NCBI RefSeq assembly: GCF_905404315.1
Contig: NC_066301.1
Span: 5,208,001-5,272,000, forward strand
Reading direction: 5' to 3'
Source: Leptidea sinapis
Lineage: Eukaryota; Arthropoda; Insecta; Lepidoptera; Pieridae
DNA length: 64,000 bases
The translations under genes were made by a program, and so were the position numbers. The stretch's first letter is position 1, and the number at the start of each line of letters is the position of its first letter. Under the pieces are notes generated by a model. That model saw nothing but the letters and a program-made list of their open reading frames with translations. It did not search any database and was not told the origin of the DNA. This document shows, one piece after another, positions 10,164 through 19,925 of this stretch.

Positions 10164-10440
10164 GTTACTGGTCAAACCCGATTTTAGGACAAACTAGTTT
10201 TTCCTAGGCCAAATCAGTTCATCATTTAGGCGATAGGATAAACCGGTACAGACTAGAATAAACTAGTGTCTCATTGGATAAATCCATTTAGCCTAGTCTG
10301 AAATGATTGAGTCTAACACGAATAAGTACACCACAGGATAAACGGGTTTGGGCTAGTCTTTATTAGTTCCATTAACTTTTGCCTCCTTAAATTGGCCTAG
10401 AAATAACTAGTTTATCCTAAAATAGGGTTGGGCCGGTAAC
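10164..10440. mobile_element. MITE with ~48-bp terminal inverted repeats, hAT-like
   Basis: Left end GTTACTGGTCAAACCCGATT and right end (read inverted) GTTACCGGCCCAACCCTATT pair over about 48 bp, interrupted by few mismatches. The arms include TTTTAGGAYAAACTAGTT and CTAGGCCAA. Flanks TTATACAA and ATATACAA match at 7 of 8 bases, consistent with an 8-bp target-site duplication as in hAT elements. The interior repeats GGATAAAC and CTAGTCT-like words. No coding capacity. Confidence 0.75.
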
Positions 10441-11011
10441 ATATACAAAATACCAGAACGGCATCAGGTAGGACTTGCCTGTGTTCCTTTGGTGTTAATT
10501 TTTTTAATTAAAAAGCTGCTTGTTATCATAAAATGTATGCCAATTATTTTTCTCTACAAGTTTCTTAAATTATTCGTATTGCTGTCATTTTGCACATCAA
10601 TGCTGCACAGGTCACTAAATATCCGAAGCGTTGCAAAATTTTTTTTTTAGATTTAAATTCTAACTTAAATTGACATTTACAAACTTACGACTTAAGAGTC
10701 AATTTTAGTACTAGTATTGTACTTAACATAACCACAAGCTGGGTTATGTAAAGTACTTATTTAATTTACTTATTTTTATTTTTTATTTGACAACTTATTT
10801 GTAATTGTTAACGTTTAGTCGATTTTTTTTTCATTTTATTAATTTCTATACTACTTTTTTTAAAATAACATCTATGTTGTAATAACTGTAATTGAAAATT
10901 ATTGTTCTTTTCTTCTTAAATATTATGTAATTTAATTTACAGCAGCTTCACACACACATAAGCTTCTTAAAGTTTAAGTGTGTGTTATATTATATTGTAA
11001 GCTATAAACTA
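10441..11011. other. AT-rich stretch, nothing recognised
   Basis: Poly-A/T tracts dominate. No gene or shared repeat identified. Confidence 0.35.
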
Positions 11012-11445
11012 CGAAGTAGCGACGCAAGAAACTTTCCCAGCGTTTTGTACAATATTGTCATTGCTATTGCTATAAAATAATCATAATCTAGTCCCGGGCT
11101 GTCGGATCACTAAGATAAGCTGTGGAGTAGTAGGATTAACGACAGAACCATTTTTTAATTAAACGTTTAAATTTATTTACAATGCCTGAAGAGTGGCTGG
11201 GACTTTATTATAAAGTGTATACATTTACTCTTAAAGCTATTATGTATCTTGTGAAGCCTACTAGAATTAGTTATAAGCAATCCCTTATTTCTAGTGTTAT
11301 AATAATGAAAATCACTATTAAGAGCAAATAAAAATAAAACAAACAAACCTGCCAGTTATAATAGAACATCTCAAAACACAAAATAGATGTACAACGAACC
11401 TGCCTTAACCTTAAATAACAAAATAACAGAATATAAGAGCGTCAA
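11012..11445 (-). repeat. LINE-B 5' part, inverted relative to its 3' part
   Basis: On the minus strand this encodes HYYNTRNKGLL and SSRLHKIHNSF, the C-terminal reverse-transcriptase segment of LINE-B. The stop and first part of the 3' UTR follow (AGCCCGGGACTAGATTATGA, TTTCTTGCGTCGC). Similarity is clear for 11012-11345 and weak to 11445. The remaining 3' UTR lies immediately to the right in the opposite orientation. Confidence 0.7.
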
Positions 11446-11541
11446 TTATTTCCGAAGCGGTAGTAGTATCTAGTATATTAGAAATGGCATCAAAAAGAAT
11501 TCCGAAGGAATCAATTTTGAGAAAATAAATGCCTTTTATAT
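11446..11541 (+). repeat. LINE-B 3' terminal part
   Basis: It carries TTTCCGAAGCGGTAGTAGTA, then GGAATCAATTTTGAG and the terminal AAATAAATGCCTTTTA. It takes up the element about 25 bp after the point where the inverted 5' part stops. Confidence 0.75.
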
Positions 11542-11799
11542 TGCAGTGCCATAATCGTGACTATTTGCAGATAGCTTGACGAATCCGCGATAAATGTAAA
11601 AATATCTTCAGTCTCGGAAACAGCTCCAACGATTTTAATGAAATTTAGTATACCGGTAGTTTCGGGGGCGAGAAATCAATCTAGCTAGGTTTCAAGTTTA
11701 AATAATGTATTTTTATCCGTGTTTTAATGAGAAACTGTTACAATAACATTAGATTATAAAGGTAAATTTCGCCACTATATAACAAGACTATAATAGCTC

Positions 11800-11940
11800 A
11801 GATTTGGCATTGGGTGATGCGGAAAGCAGAAGACCCCGGTTCGAATCTAGATGTCGTATTAGTTTTAATGTTTTGTTCAAGTTTAGCACCTATTTAAAAA
11901 TCCGAGCATGGCTCCGTCGTCCGGATATTTAATTATTAAC
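11800..11940 (+). repeat. Second tRNA-derived SINE family
   Basis: The head has TAGCTCAGATTTGGCA (box A-like) and CCCCGGTTCGAATCTAG (intact box B, about 11838). A short body with CGAGCATGGCTCCGTCGTCC follows. It differs from the 5961 SINE in both head and body. Confidence 0.6.
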
Positions 11941-12363
11941 ACAAAAATCATGAATTTTAATTTTATTCTACATTTGTGCTTTCAAAAATTTTAATATTTC
12001 CACTCCGCATTTTAGCAAAAAAATCCTTTATGAGCAAGTCAACCTCAAAGAATTCCTAGTGCATTCATAAATATAAAACCTGGTTATAGTTCACATTTCT
12101 TTCATTTATATAACCGTAGTGTACAAGACATTGAAATAACTTCAGACGAGCTCTCTTAGCCCCAGCTAGTTAGCGTGCAATAGTGAATGGGAGGAATAAC
12201 AAGTGGGGAAAGGTAGTTGCGGGAATGCGACGCGAATCGGTGACAGAGGCAAGTGGCCGCTAATTGCCACTCCAGTGCCAATTACGGAGACGACAGCCTG
12301 CCTGGGACAAGGTGGAAGCTGACTGTGCTTTCAATTATTTAGAGATCATTGATTTATATCGAA
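11941..12363. other. Unclassified stretch, GC-richer 12126-12345
   Basis: The GC-richer part contains GCGACGCGAATCGGTGACAG and ends in plain AT-rich DNA. It has no repeat partner in the window, and could be a conserved noncoding element. Confidence 0.3.
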
Positions 12364-12676
12364 CTAGCGGACCTGACACACGTTGTCCTGTACACACATC
12401 TTAAATTTGAAAAATCCAGCCAGTTCAGCTGTTAGGAGGAGTTCACTACCATACACATGGGCAGGAGAATTATGTATGGACGAATTTATAATCTAAACCA
12501 TTATCAAATTCACTGGAACACACAAAAAGTCATCAAAATTGATGCAGCTGTTTAGGAAGTAGTTCAATTGTTAATCTAAACCATTCTCGAATCCACTTGA
12601 ACAAACACGGAATATTTCATTCAATCGGTCCAGGCGTTTAGGATTAGTTCACTGTCAACACACGTATATACAAAGA
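12364..12676 (-). mobile_element. Non-autonomous Helitron, complete ends
   Basis: On the minus strand it starts TCTTTGTATATACGTG after an A and ends CAGGTCCGCTAG before a T, which are the A|T insertion and TC...CTAG ends of Helitrons. The body contains two related blocks (AACTGATCC-like and TGAACTACTTCC-like words) and no ORF. It is a different subfamily from the GGCAAA/TTTGCC hairpin type. Confidence 0.7.
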
Positions 12677-12739
12677 TAGGTGGGCGGACGAGTGTGCGGA
12701 ACAACATGTCTTATCATCCAGGAAACACGTCGAATTCAT

Positions 12740-12905
12740 TCCAAAGCTGTGCATCGAAGAAACTTACTTTAAACCGCACTGTAGAGGAACACCACACATC
12801 CAGATAAGGAAAAAGTTTGTGACATGTGGTACGATGGAACTAAGGTGCAGGAATCAGGTGAAACACCTCTTTTGAACACTCCCCGTCATAACTGGGGTAA
12901 AACCG
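12740..12905 (-). repeat. LINE-D fragment, degenerate
   Basis: ACCGCACTGTAGAGGAACAC and CACACATCCAGAT (plus-strand text) match the complement of the LINE-D C-terminal coding region. Indels are frequent after 12810. Confidence 0.55.
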
Positions 12906-13689
12906 TCTCTCCCCAACGTCAAGAGATCATGCCGTACACAAAAACATACCCGACGATCCGAGCACCAATGCATCTAGGTGGTGAGGATGGTTATAAAATT
13001 ATTGCCATGTGGTGTTTTCGTGGAATTGCGTGGTAGAGATCAGATTAGGTCCCATCAGAGAACAGCATGCGCAAGGAAGATTAGGCAAACAACCGTGCAA
13101 ATATTAGATATTTTGCTAATAGGTATCTATCTTCTACTGACGCTACATGAAACAAACGACAAATGAAAAAAAAAACCTATTAGGTCTTCGTTCAGCAGAA
13201 ATTGCGCAGATTTAGAAAATGGTAGAGACATTGAGCAAAACGCCCCTTGTAAAATCTTGTCTGAAAATGAGCAAGGCAGTATTTTAACTGTTGTTATATT
13301 GATGAAAAAATTAGGTCAGGTATGTATTAACTTAATGCCACATACAATTTGGAATCATTATGATAATCGTGTCCGCTTATCACTTGGGCCTCATGGCAAC
13401 GTTTGGGAGCCGACAAATGTGAGCCACTCGAAACACTCGGTGCGCGGATTACGCTCCCCGTAGTGGGTGAGTGACTTAACAAAAGATGTCGTTACCCGCG
13501 TCGACATTGAGAATACACCCTCGCGAACACTCCAGCTATATCCTATATTGTACATAGGGGACGCATGTTCACGTCGTATATGGAAAATGATGCGGTACTG
13601 CTTGGCGATAACTTTGGGAAAGCTACGATTGGAGTGGTCCGTGACAAGATGGGAAAACAAACATTGTTCAAATACAGTTTATCACAAAT
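12906..13689. other. Unclassified stretch with several short open frames
   Basis: Plus-strand frames (12824-13036, 13257-13463, 13467-13760) and a minus frame (13391-13660) overlap, with no recognisable domain. Bases 13385-13530 are GC-richer. Overlapping frames on both strands argue against coding. It may be decayed transposon sequence, given the mariner end that follows. Confidence 0.3.
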
Positions 13690-13840
13690 GGGTTTATATT
13701 GTACGAATGGACGAAAATGTTGATTACGGCTTCATCATCTTTGAATCTTTCTTCTGTTAAATAATCCTTTAACCTTGGAAGTAGATAGAAATCACTGAGT
13801 TCTAGGTGGGGTGAATATGATGGGATGTTAGAGAATTTTA
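13690..13840 (-). pseudogene. mariner-like transposase C-terminal fragment
   Basis: The minus strand encodes YSPHLELSDFYLLPRLKDYL and then EERFKDDEAV. This matches the conserved C-terminal segment of mariner transposases, usually YSPDLAP-xDF-LFP-LK. The Asp in YSPD, taken here as the third catalytic Asp, is His. No upstream part is attached and the flanks are unrelated. It is not from the same copy as the 7.0 or 17.5 kb remnants. Confidence 0.75.
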
Positions 13841-14164
13841 AAGCCAGTACCTCGAGTAGCAACAGTCATAGCAACGGCGGATCTGTGACCCGAGGCATTT
13901 TCTCGAATGAACTGAATAGTTTTGTTAATTTGCCTTTCCGTTTCTCACGATATTCGTTACGCAGTTTTTTTATTTGTTATGCACATAAAGAGCCTTTAAC
14001 AGAAGCTCCATGGTCGATATATTTTCATGATCACCCCGTTCTTAGAGAGAGCCTATGATCTTTCCGGCTGAATGACTCGCCTTAGATTTTCGAACATAAA
14101 GCCACGTTTTATCTATGGTTTTAAAAGTCAGATAAGAAATATTCTAAGAAACAAAAGAAAGAAT

Positions 14165-14270
14165 AAACAAAAGGAAGAAAAGTCTTCGATAAATCTGCGA
14201 AGTTTGAACGAAATCTTGCCGTTTAAAGTGGGTCAAAATCGCGCCCAAATGAGTCGGTTGCAAACAAACA
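14165..14270 (-). mobile_element. CCGACTTC-family MITE internal fragment
   Basis: Inverted relative to the 8785 copy. It shares GGGCGCGATTTTGACCCACT and TTTCGTTCAAACTTCGCAGA on the minus strand. The CCGACT end lies at about 14258-14263. Confidence 0.55.
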
Positions 14271-14757
14271 TACATACACGTGAAGCAAATAAAAAGCGCG
14301 TAAAAACATTTTCGACAACACTTTTCGACAAACAGGAAACAAAAGGCTTCAATTGATACTAAAAGAAAAGATATTCTAATTAAATCTTTTACTGTATCAA
14401 ATAAATATTACTGCTCTATCAGCAAGTATTTATTTTAGTTCCAAAAAGTTTGCACCTCAATCTTACTATTTATTGAAATACCCTCGTATTACTTGGCGTG
14501 TACTACCTCTGCGCTTTGGAAACAAAAATATTATGTCAAGATAGGTAAGGTAGTTGTTGGTTGTCAGATTGCTCTCCAACTTGACAGCCACATGCCAATA
14601 GCTAAGTAGCGTGGAAATTATGCCTGTTGTATTATTCCCGATTTTCAACCAAATTTCAAAAACGGAAATGTATGAAATAACTAAAAATATTATTCCTTTA
14701 ATATTAATAAAATGCTATAATTTGTATGAGCTACATATTGATAGCTTTGAAGTTGGT
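14271..14757. other. AT-rich stretch, nothing recognised
   Basis: No family similarity and no convincing coding frame. Confidence 0.3.
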
Positions 14758-14805
14758 GCCGGCATCCGGTACAAAGGAGCCTCCCACTGGTAAAGTGGGG
14801 GCAAT
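14758..14805 (-). repeat. R290 5'-end fragment
   Basis: On the plus strand, GCCGGCATCCGGTACAAAGG and CCTCCCACTGGTAAA match the complement of the R290 start. Only about 45 bp remain. Confidence 0.6.
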
Positions 14806-14814
14806 AGGTGGAAC

Positions 14815-14880
14815 CGTTGTAGTTCGGCAACGCTCTCGCGATTCTTCTGGTGTGACAAGAGAGTATGGGCCGGTTCCATC
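14815..14880 (+). repeat. LINE-D tail fragment
   Basis: GCAACGCTCTCGCGATTCTT, then CTGGTGTGACAAGAGAGTAT, matches the end of the LINE-D coding region. The normal TGATCACTTAACACC tail is replaced. Confidence 0.5.
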
Positions 14881-15609
14881 GGTTGATTCAGTACCAAAAA
14901 TACTGTTGACAAAAACATTTTATTTTTTCAACTTCAAGCGAATTCACGCACCAGTTTCATTGCCAAGCCGCAATATCTTCCCTAATCAAGAGCTTACATC
15001 AATGACTCGTACATTATCAGCCGTCCCTATAGAGAGGGTCTCATCGCAGTCGATACCGTGATCATTTCAACAGACGGTTGAAGGGAGAATAGTGCTGACG
15101 CTTTTGTCTACATTTGTTCATTCAGTAACTATACTACTAAGCATTCAGTAACAAATTCAGAAGGTATAAACGTGGGATGGGAAGGCGATACGAAAACCTT
15201 TAGGAAGAGCAAGCTCGCATCGAGGCTCTAGAGACAGTAACACATATTGTCATAGTATCATAGACTTAGAATATACTACCGTATAGACCACAAAATACTA
15301 AGGAGCTAATAACAAGTGTGGCTGACTGTTAACGACTTGTTAATCAAAATCAGTTACAATAACAATAGATTCGCTGACCTTTTTGATATTACTGTATCTC
15401 CGTTAGAGATGTTCTTTTCTCTTGCTCTCTTTGTCTATACTCTAGCATATTGTAAGTGATATATGCTCAGTTTTGGTATTTTTATTGTTCGATAACTTAA
15501 CTTCCTAGATAGGTAGGAATGTATCTCTAACTAAAAAGGAACCGTTGCCCGACTGTCTGTTTGTAAAGACATTTCTTTCCAGGAAAATGTGATTGTGTCA
15601 AGTAGAAAT
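14881..15609. other. Stretch with nothing recognised
   Basis: Mixed-composition sequence. The open frame 14726-15061 overlaps the repeat fragments to its left and is not supported as a gene. Confidence 0.3.
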
Positions 15610-15743
15610 TAAAATTCATATATTTTTATTCTAAATAGAATGTGACATCACTTATTGAAAGTCAAAAACTACTACCGATTCCAAAATGAATGCCTCAGAC
15701 CTGAGAAGAATGGGCGCAACAAACTCAGCGGGCTTTTTTTTAT
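15610..15743 (-). repeat. LINE-A 3' UTR fragment
   Basis: The complement of the LINE-A 3' UTR: AAAAGCCCGCTGAGTTTGTT, CTCAGGTCTGAGGCATTC, and a TTCTATTTAGAATAAAAATA-type terminus on the minus strand. Confidence 0.75.
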
Positions 15744-16379
15744 CTATTATCAAATACTATCACCCGTGGACCTAGATTAGACACCGAGAAATCTGCGAGG
15801 AACCTTGTTGGCATTGCAGCCATAACTTCATGTACAGTAGATCATTCAAAGAACTTATCTTATCCGTGGATCATGCCCCCCAACTGAAAAATTATTTCAA
15901 TCCATACACGATGTCTTGGAATATCATCCAATCTTATCTGTCATAAGTTAATGTCTCTGTTCTTTTTGTTCATCTTGCCACATTTTGATAGTCCCATTTT
16001 TTTCATCTCACGTTTTACCACTCTATTACGTTATTGATACATTTTTCTGTGTTTGTACTCATTATATACCAGTCCAGTTTTATTTTTGTTTTCTTTAGTA
16101 TGACATTACTATACAACGTATATTAAACACGCTGCTCTCCTTATTGCATTGACAAACTGTAAGTTTTTGGATGGTTTCGAATAATTAAAGAGTATCACAG
16201 ATGAACCCTAACATTTTTTGCTGTTATCGAAATAAGAAGTAGAAAAATAAGTATCCAAAAAATAGGCAAATACATTTTAATGATAATTTATGGTTTCGTC
16301 GAAGGCTTTGGTATTGTAAACATTATGCAACAGTTAAATAGTAATGTGATTTTTAAGTTTAATAGTGTAATTTCTTAAC
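15744..16379. other. AT-rich stretch, nothing recognised
   Basis: No shared repeat and no coding signal. Confidence 0.3.
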
Positions 16380-16562
16380 AGAGTGGGTACCACGGGAGGA
16401 AAAAAGGAAAAAGGGAAACCACGTAAGAGATGTTTGGAAGGATTTAGGAGAGGACTACGCTATAGTAACCTATTAAATTAATTAAAAATCATATATGTAT
16501 ATAGTTCAAACTAGAGTAAGATGTAAAATACTTGTTGTAGTAGAAAAATAAAGGCTATTTTT
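16380..16562 (+). repeat. LINE C-terminal fragment (R1/RTE-like) and tail
   Basis: The plus strand encodes KEKGKPRKRCLEGFRRGL, resembling the GRPRKRW-type C-terminal motif of insect LINE ORFs. A stop follows at about 16476, then a short 3' UTR ending in AGAAAAATAAAGGCTATTTT. It is single copy in this window. Confidence 0.5.
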
Positions 16563-16639
16563 ACTTTTATTTTTAGTGTAATTTCTTGGAACGAAACTTT
16601 TTCCCATAACATAAATTAGGTAACAAAAATTGCAATTAT

Positions 16640-16965
16640 CATGATTCCTGCATCAGACCATGGTTGGGATCGAATTCGCAGCCGGCCGTAAAACGGGTTG
16701 AAAAGCATAATGTATTTAGGTACTGTTCGTATTTCGTAGATGAAAATCAAAACAGTCAACACAAAATAGGCGCGAAATCGCTCCCGAGTGTCGCACAGAA
16801 GCATGTTAGCCGCCATATTTGTTTAGCGACAGGGGACGCGCCCTCTATGTACGCAGTGACCACAGACATGACGCATCATGCACCGTACAGCCAGCGCACA
16901 CGGGCCATATTCGCGTGTGTGTGTCCCGCGCCGGGGGTGGCTCGGGGTGGCATGTGAGACGGATA
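16640..16965. promoter_or_regulatory. GC/CpG-richer island, possible promoter or conserved element
   Basis: Compared with the flanks it is rich in CG dinucleotides. It contains GTTAGCCGCCATATTTG (a YY1-like core), a GTGTGTGTGTC run and CCGCGCCGGGGGTGGC. The plus strand is open for 97 codons (16664-16957) with no recognised domain. A promoter-like or constrained element is the simplest reading; this is inference. Confidence 0.3.
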
Positions 16966-17206
16966 ATGTGACACCGAAAGTGTACTAGCACTATTTGACT
17001 ATTAATTGTGGTGCTTTATCATGGCGACAGTTGCATTATAAATAAGATGTATTTCTTTAGCACCAGAGGTCGTCCACATGGGGCACACTAAAAGTTTTAC
17101 ACTTCTAGCTAATCGGAACTATTTGAATTTCGAATGTTATATTTTTTGCAACGTTGCAACCTTGTTAGTAATAAAAAAACAAATGGCGTGGAATCATTTA
17201 AGAAAT

Positions 17207-17420
17207 TTATTGAAGTAGACGTTACTTTGCGGAAATCCATAATTATCCAAATGTTTTGAGTTTTCTTTAGTGTTTATTGACGAGACTGAGAGTCTCGTGC
17301 CAGATTTTGGCGAGTCAACATGTCCTGAGAATGCCTCGTGTACAGGCGAAACAAGTGTCGAATTGTTTAAATACAAATATTGGAGGAAATAACACTAAAG
17401 AAATGTCAAAACATTTGGGA
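17207..17420. mobile_element. Foldback element copy A with ribozyme-like arm
   Basis: The left arm (17207-17275) contains CGTTACTTTGCGGAAATCCA and TTTTCTTTAGTGTT; the right arm ends TAACACTAAAG. The centre has GAGACTGAGAGTCTCG, a small palindrome. The hammerhead-like region (17313-17368) is damaged here: CTGAGAA replaces CTGAGGA, and stem II has one changed base. The N-terminal mariner remnant starts 55 bp to the right. Confidence 0.75.
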
Positions 17421-17474
17421 AATCATTTGCCAATTGTTTTTTATCACACATCAAATTTCTACGTAGGTACGCAA

Positions 17475-17948
17475 CGAAAATGGAATTATGTCGAAATGAT
17501 TCTAGAGCGATGAATTTTTATGATTTTTAAAGTTCTCTCTCACCGCAAGACTGTGCCGCTCGTCTTAAAAATGATTTTGGGAGAGAAGCACCTTGATTGA
17601 GCACCGTAAAGCGATGGTTTTCTAAAATTTGAGAGAGGTCGGATTTCTTTACATAACGAATTTCGTGAAGGGCGGCCTACAACTGCCGTCAACGAAAATA
17701 ATATGGCTACTGTAAGAAAACCAGCGATTACCTATGAGACAATTCGAGGACTATTGGCGATTGGTATTAGCGTTAAATTTTAAATTTTACACGAAGAATT
17801 GAAAGTTCAGAAACCTTACTGTCGTTGGGTCCCTCATGAACTGACAACGGAGCAGAAGCGGGCTCGCGTGGAAAGGTGCTCACAGATGCTAATGAAGTAC
17901 GACCACGGACATTCTAATGCTGTTTATGACATTGTCAAAGAAAATTAC
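17475..17948 (+). pseudogene. mariner-like transposase, N-terminal part
   Basis: The plus strand encodes, across frameshifts, a mariner N-terminus: AMNFYDF, then a DCAARLKNDFGREAP-like stretch, HNEFREGRPTTAVNENN, ITYETIRGLLAIG and the linker WVPHEL (about 17827-17844). It continues to ERCSQMLMKYDHGHSNAVYD. There it stops, just before the segment that normally carries the first catalytic Asp. Internal stops (about 17512, 17781) show it is dead. It belongs to a different mariner lineage from the 7.0 kb copy. Confidence 0.85.
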
Positions 17949-19029
17949 CTGAAAAAAGTGAATTAAACAAATAGTAGGATTAAACCCACTGGCCCCATTG
18001 GAGAATATACAAAAAAAAATCGGTCTATCTTGATTTCGGGCGAAACTACAAGTCCTATGGAATAAAGTTGTGATATAACAAAGTTGTATGTAAGAAAAAG
18101 TTCTTCAACTTTTGTTTTTACACATTTTTCAAATAACCTCCGAATTTATGTTATATGTTTTTGTATGGTTTGAAATTTTTATTTTTTCACCTTATTTTGA
18201 CTGAAATATCGAAAAAGAACCCCAATTTTCAATCAAAAATTCTCCCGTCAAACTATCAACTTTTTCAAAAACGTCGGTGAGCCTTTTGTTCGTTGACATC
18301 TCTACTTTTTGATGGTGAGAAAAAAATATACATACTATGGTAAATGTTCGAAAAATAAAGCCTAAAGAGAATTCATACCTGTTATTTCGTAGCAGCAAAA
18401 TTATGCATTACAACCCCCCCCCCCCCTTTCCACTTTCCGACCTAAGATGGCCAAAAATGTATGTTTTCTTTCATTTTTGTTACATTCTCTTCCTTTTCCA
18501 ATGGATTTCATCGTACTATTATTTTTAAAGTTTCAAAAATTATCGACCCTGGTCTAGTAGCCCTACTTAAAGTTAAAAAAAAGACCCGATGCTCGAAATG
18601 TAGACAAATGTCCGAGTTTCGAGCGTATAAAATCCCCGCGCGTTTAGAATGGGGCAGGCCGCCATCTAAGTAGCATCAAGTGACCTCACGGACGACACGG
18701 GTGATCCACTTTAATAAACATACCGCCCACCTCCACAGACTGATGCCCACTGGAGCCGTACGGCGAATAACAATTATCCAATAACATATTTAGGGGTTTC
18801 TAAATGTATTAAAGTAAAATTAGTAGGCCAGCCTCCGGGATAAAAATCTTAAAATAATATTTAAGAGTGGGCCTACAGTTAACTTCACAACGCGACAGTT
18901 TTTTGCGAAGCATGTTCTTGTATTTCTGCATCGAGTACCAAGTACAATCATTGAGATGTTAAGAAATAATTATTTTCTAATTATGTCACTGCTTGTGGCG
19001 GCGACATGGGACGGGTCGTCCCCTTCCCT
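17949..19029. other. Unclassified stretch with a poly-C run
   Basis: It contains a 13-base C run at 18414-18426 and a GC-richer patch at 18580-18720. Several short frames are open on both strands, with nothing recognised. Confidence 0.3.
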
Positions 19030-19145
19030 AAAATATGGTTGAGGGAGGCGATGGCTGGCTCATGCGTCATGCTCGTGAACGGGCGCTGCTTGGTGGCAGG
19101 ATGATCCTGTTTCCGGGGACTTGGTTTCAGATTCTTAAAAGTTAT
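19030..19145 (+). repeat. Unclassified repeat (copy 1 of 3)
   Basis: GAGGCGATGGCTGGCTCATG, CTCGTGAACGGGCGCTGCTT and GGTGGCAGGATGATCCTGTT are shared, with divergence, with 33215-33300 (minus). The last part is shared with 49995-50065 (plus). The three pieces overlap into one family of at least 110 bp, perhaps a LINE 3' UTR. Confidence 0.5.
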
Positions 19146-19164
19146 TATATATATATATATATTA
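19146..19164. repeat. (AT)n microsatellite
   Basis: An uninterrupted alternating A/T run between two repeat fragments. Confidence 0.8.
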
Positions 19165-19497
19165 TTTACAATCGCTTATAAAATGTACTCAATACCTTTT
19201 GTATTAATTTACATTTACTTTTTTGACTTACTCGTGTAAGGCATTGACTATTTGAAGTTTGAGTATGTTTGTTGCATCATTTTACATATTATATTGTAAT
19301 TGAAATGATTTGTAAATCGATGGAAATATAAATCTTGGTATAAAAGAGTGGCAATGAGTTTCTTGCTACTTCTTCTCATTAGCTCAACCCTTTACGAAGT
19401 AGCGGTAGATTCTATAAGAAAAATATTTTTTGGACATTCATAAGTGTCAGTTCCGTGACCTACATAAATCAAGTGATTTTGATTTGATTTGATTTAA
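19165..19497 (+). repeat. LINE-C 3' UTR
   Basis: It shares its order of motifs with 58030-58415: ATCGCTTATAAAATG, GACTTACTCGTGTAAG, AGAGTGGCAATGAGTTTCTT, ACCCTTTACGAAGTAGCGG and CCGTGACCTAC. It ends in a (TGATTT)n tail. The short simple tail and 5' truncation are LINE-like. No coding part is attached. Confidence 0.8.
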
Positions 19498-19539
19498 TAT
19501 TTGTTACAATAAGTATGTCATTAGTTTCCAGAATTTAGG

Positions 19540-19925
19540 CCTTGTTAGCGCGGCTATCACAGCTTTATGTCGTATGGCATTATACTATGGGGTAGTGCAG
19601 CGGAAGTAAATGATATCTTCATACTTCAAAAAGAGCTGTACGTGCCATATACCAAATGAACCCACGACAATCTCTAAGGGAAAAATTCAAAGATATTCAT
19701 ATTATGACCATGTACGGCCAATATATTTATAGCAATCTCCTGCACGTACATAAACATTATAATTTATACAGTAAAATAAGCGACAACCATAATTTAAACA
19801 CTAGAAATAACTACAAGTTTATAGTGCCCCCTACTAGGCTCTGTAGAAGAAACAATTCTTTTACATGCGTATTAAACTCTACAAAAATTATAAAAAATTG
19901 TAAATGAATTATCAATAAATAAATT
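19540..19925 (+). repeat. LINE reverse-transcriptase C-terminal fragment
   Basis: The plus strand encodes SYGIILWGSA-like and HTSKRAVRAIYQMNPRQSLR, then KFKDIHIMTMYGQYIYSNL and LNTRNNYKFIVP. This is the conserved region after the reverse-transcriptase domain in Jockey/CR1-group LINEs. One frameshift occurs near 19615, and the frame from 19656 runs to a stop at 19905. It belongs to a group close to LINE-B. Confidence 0.8.
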
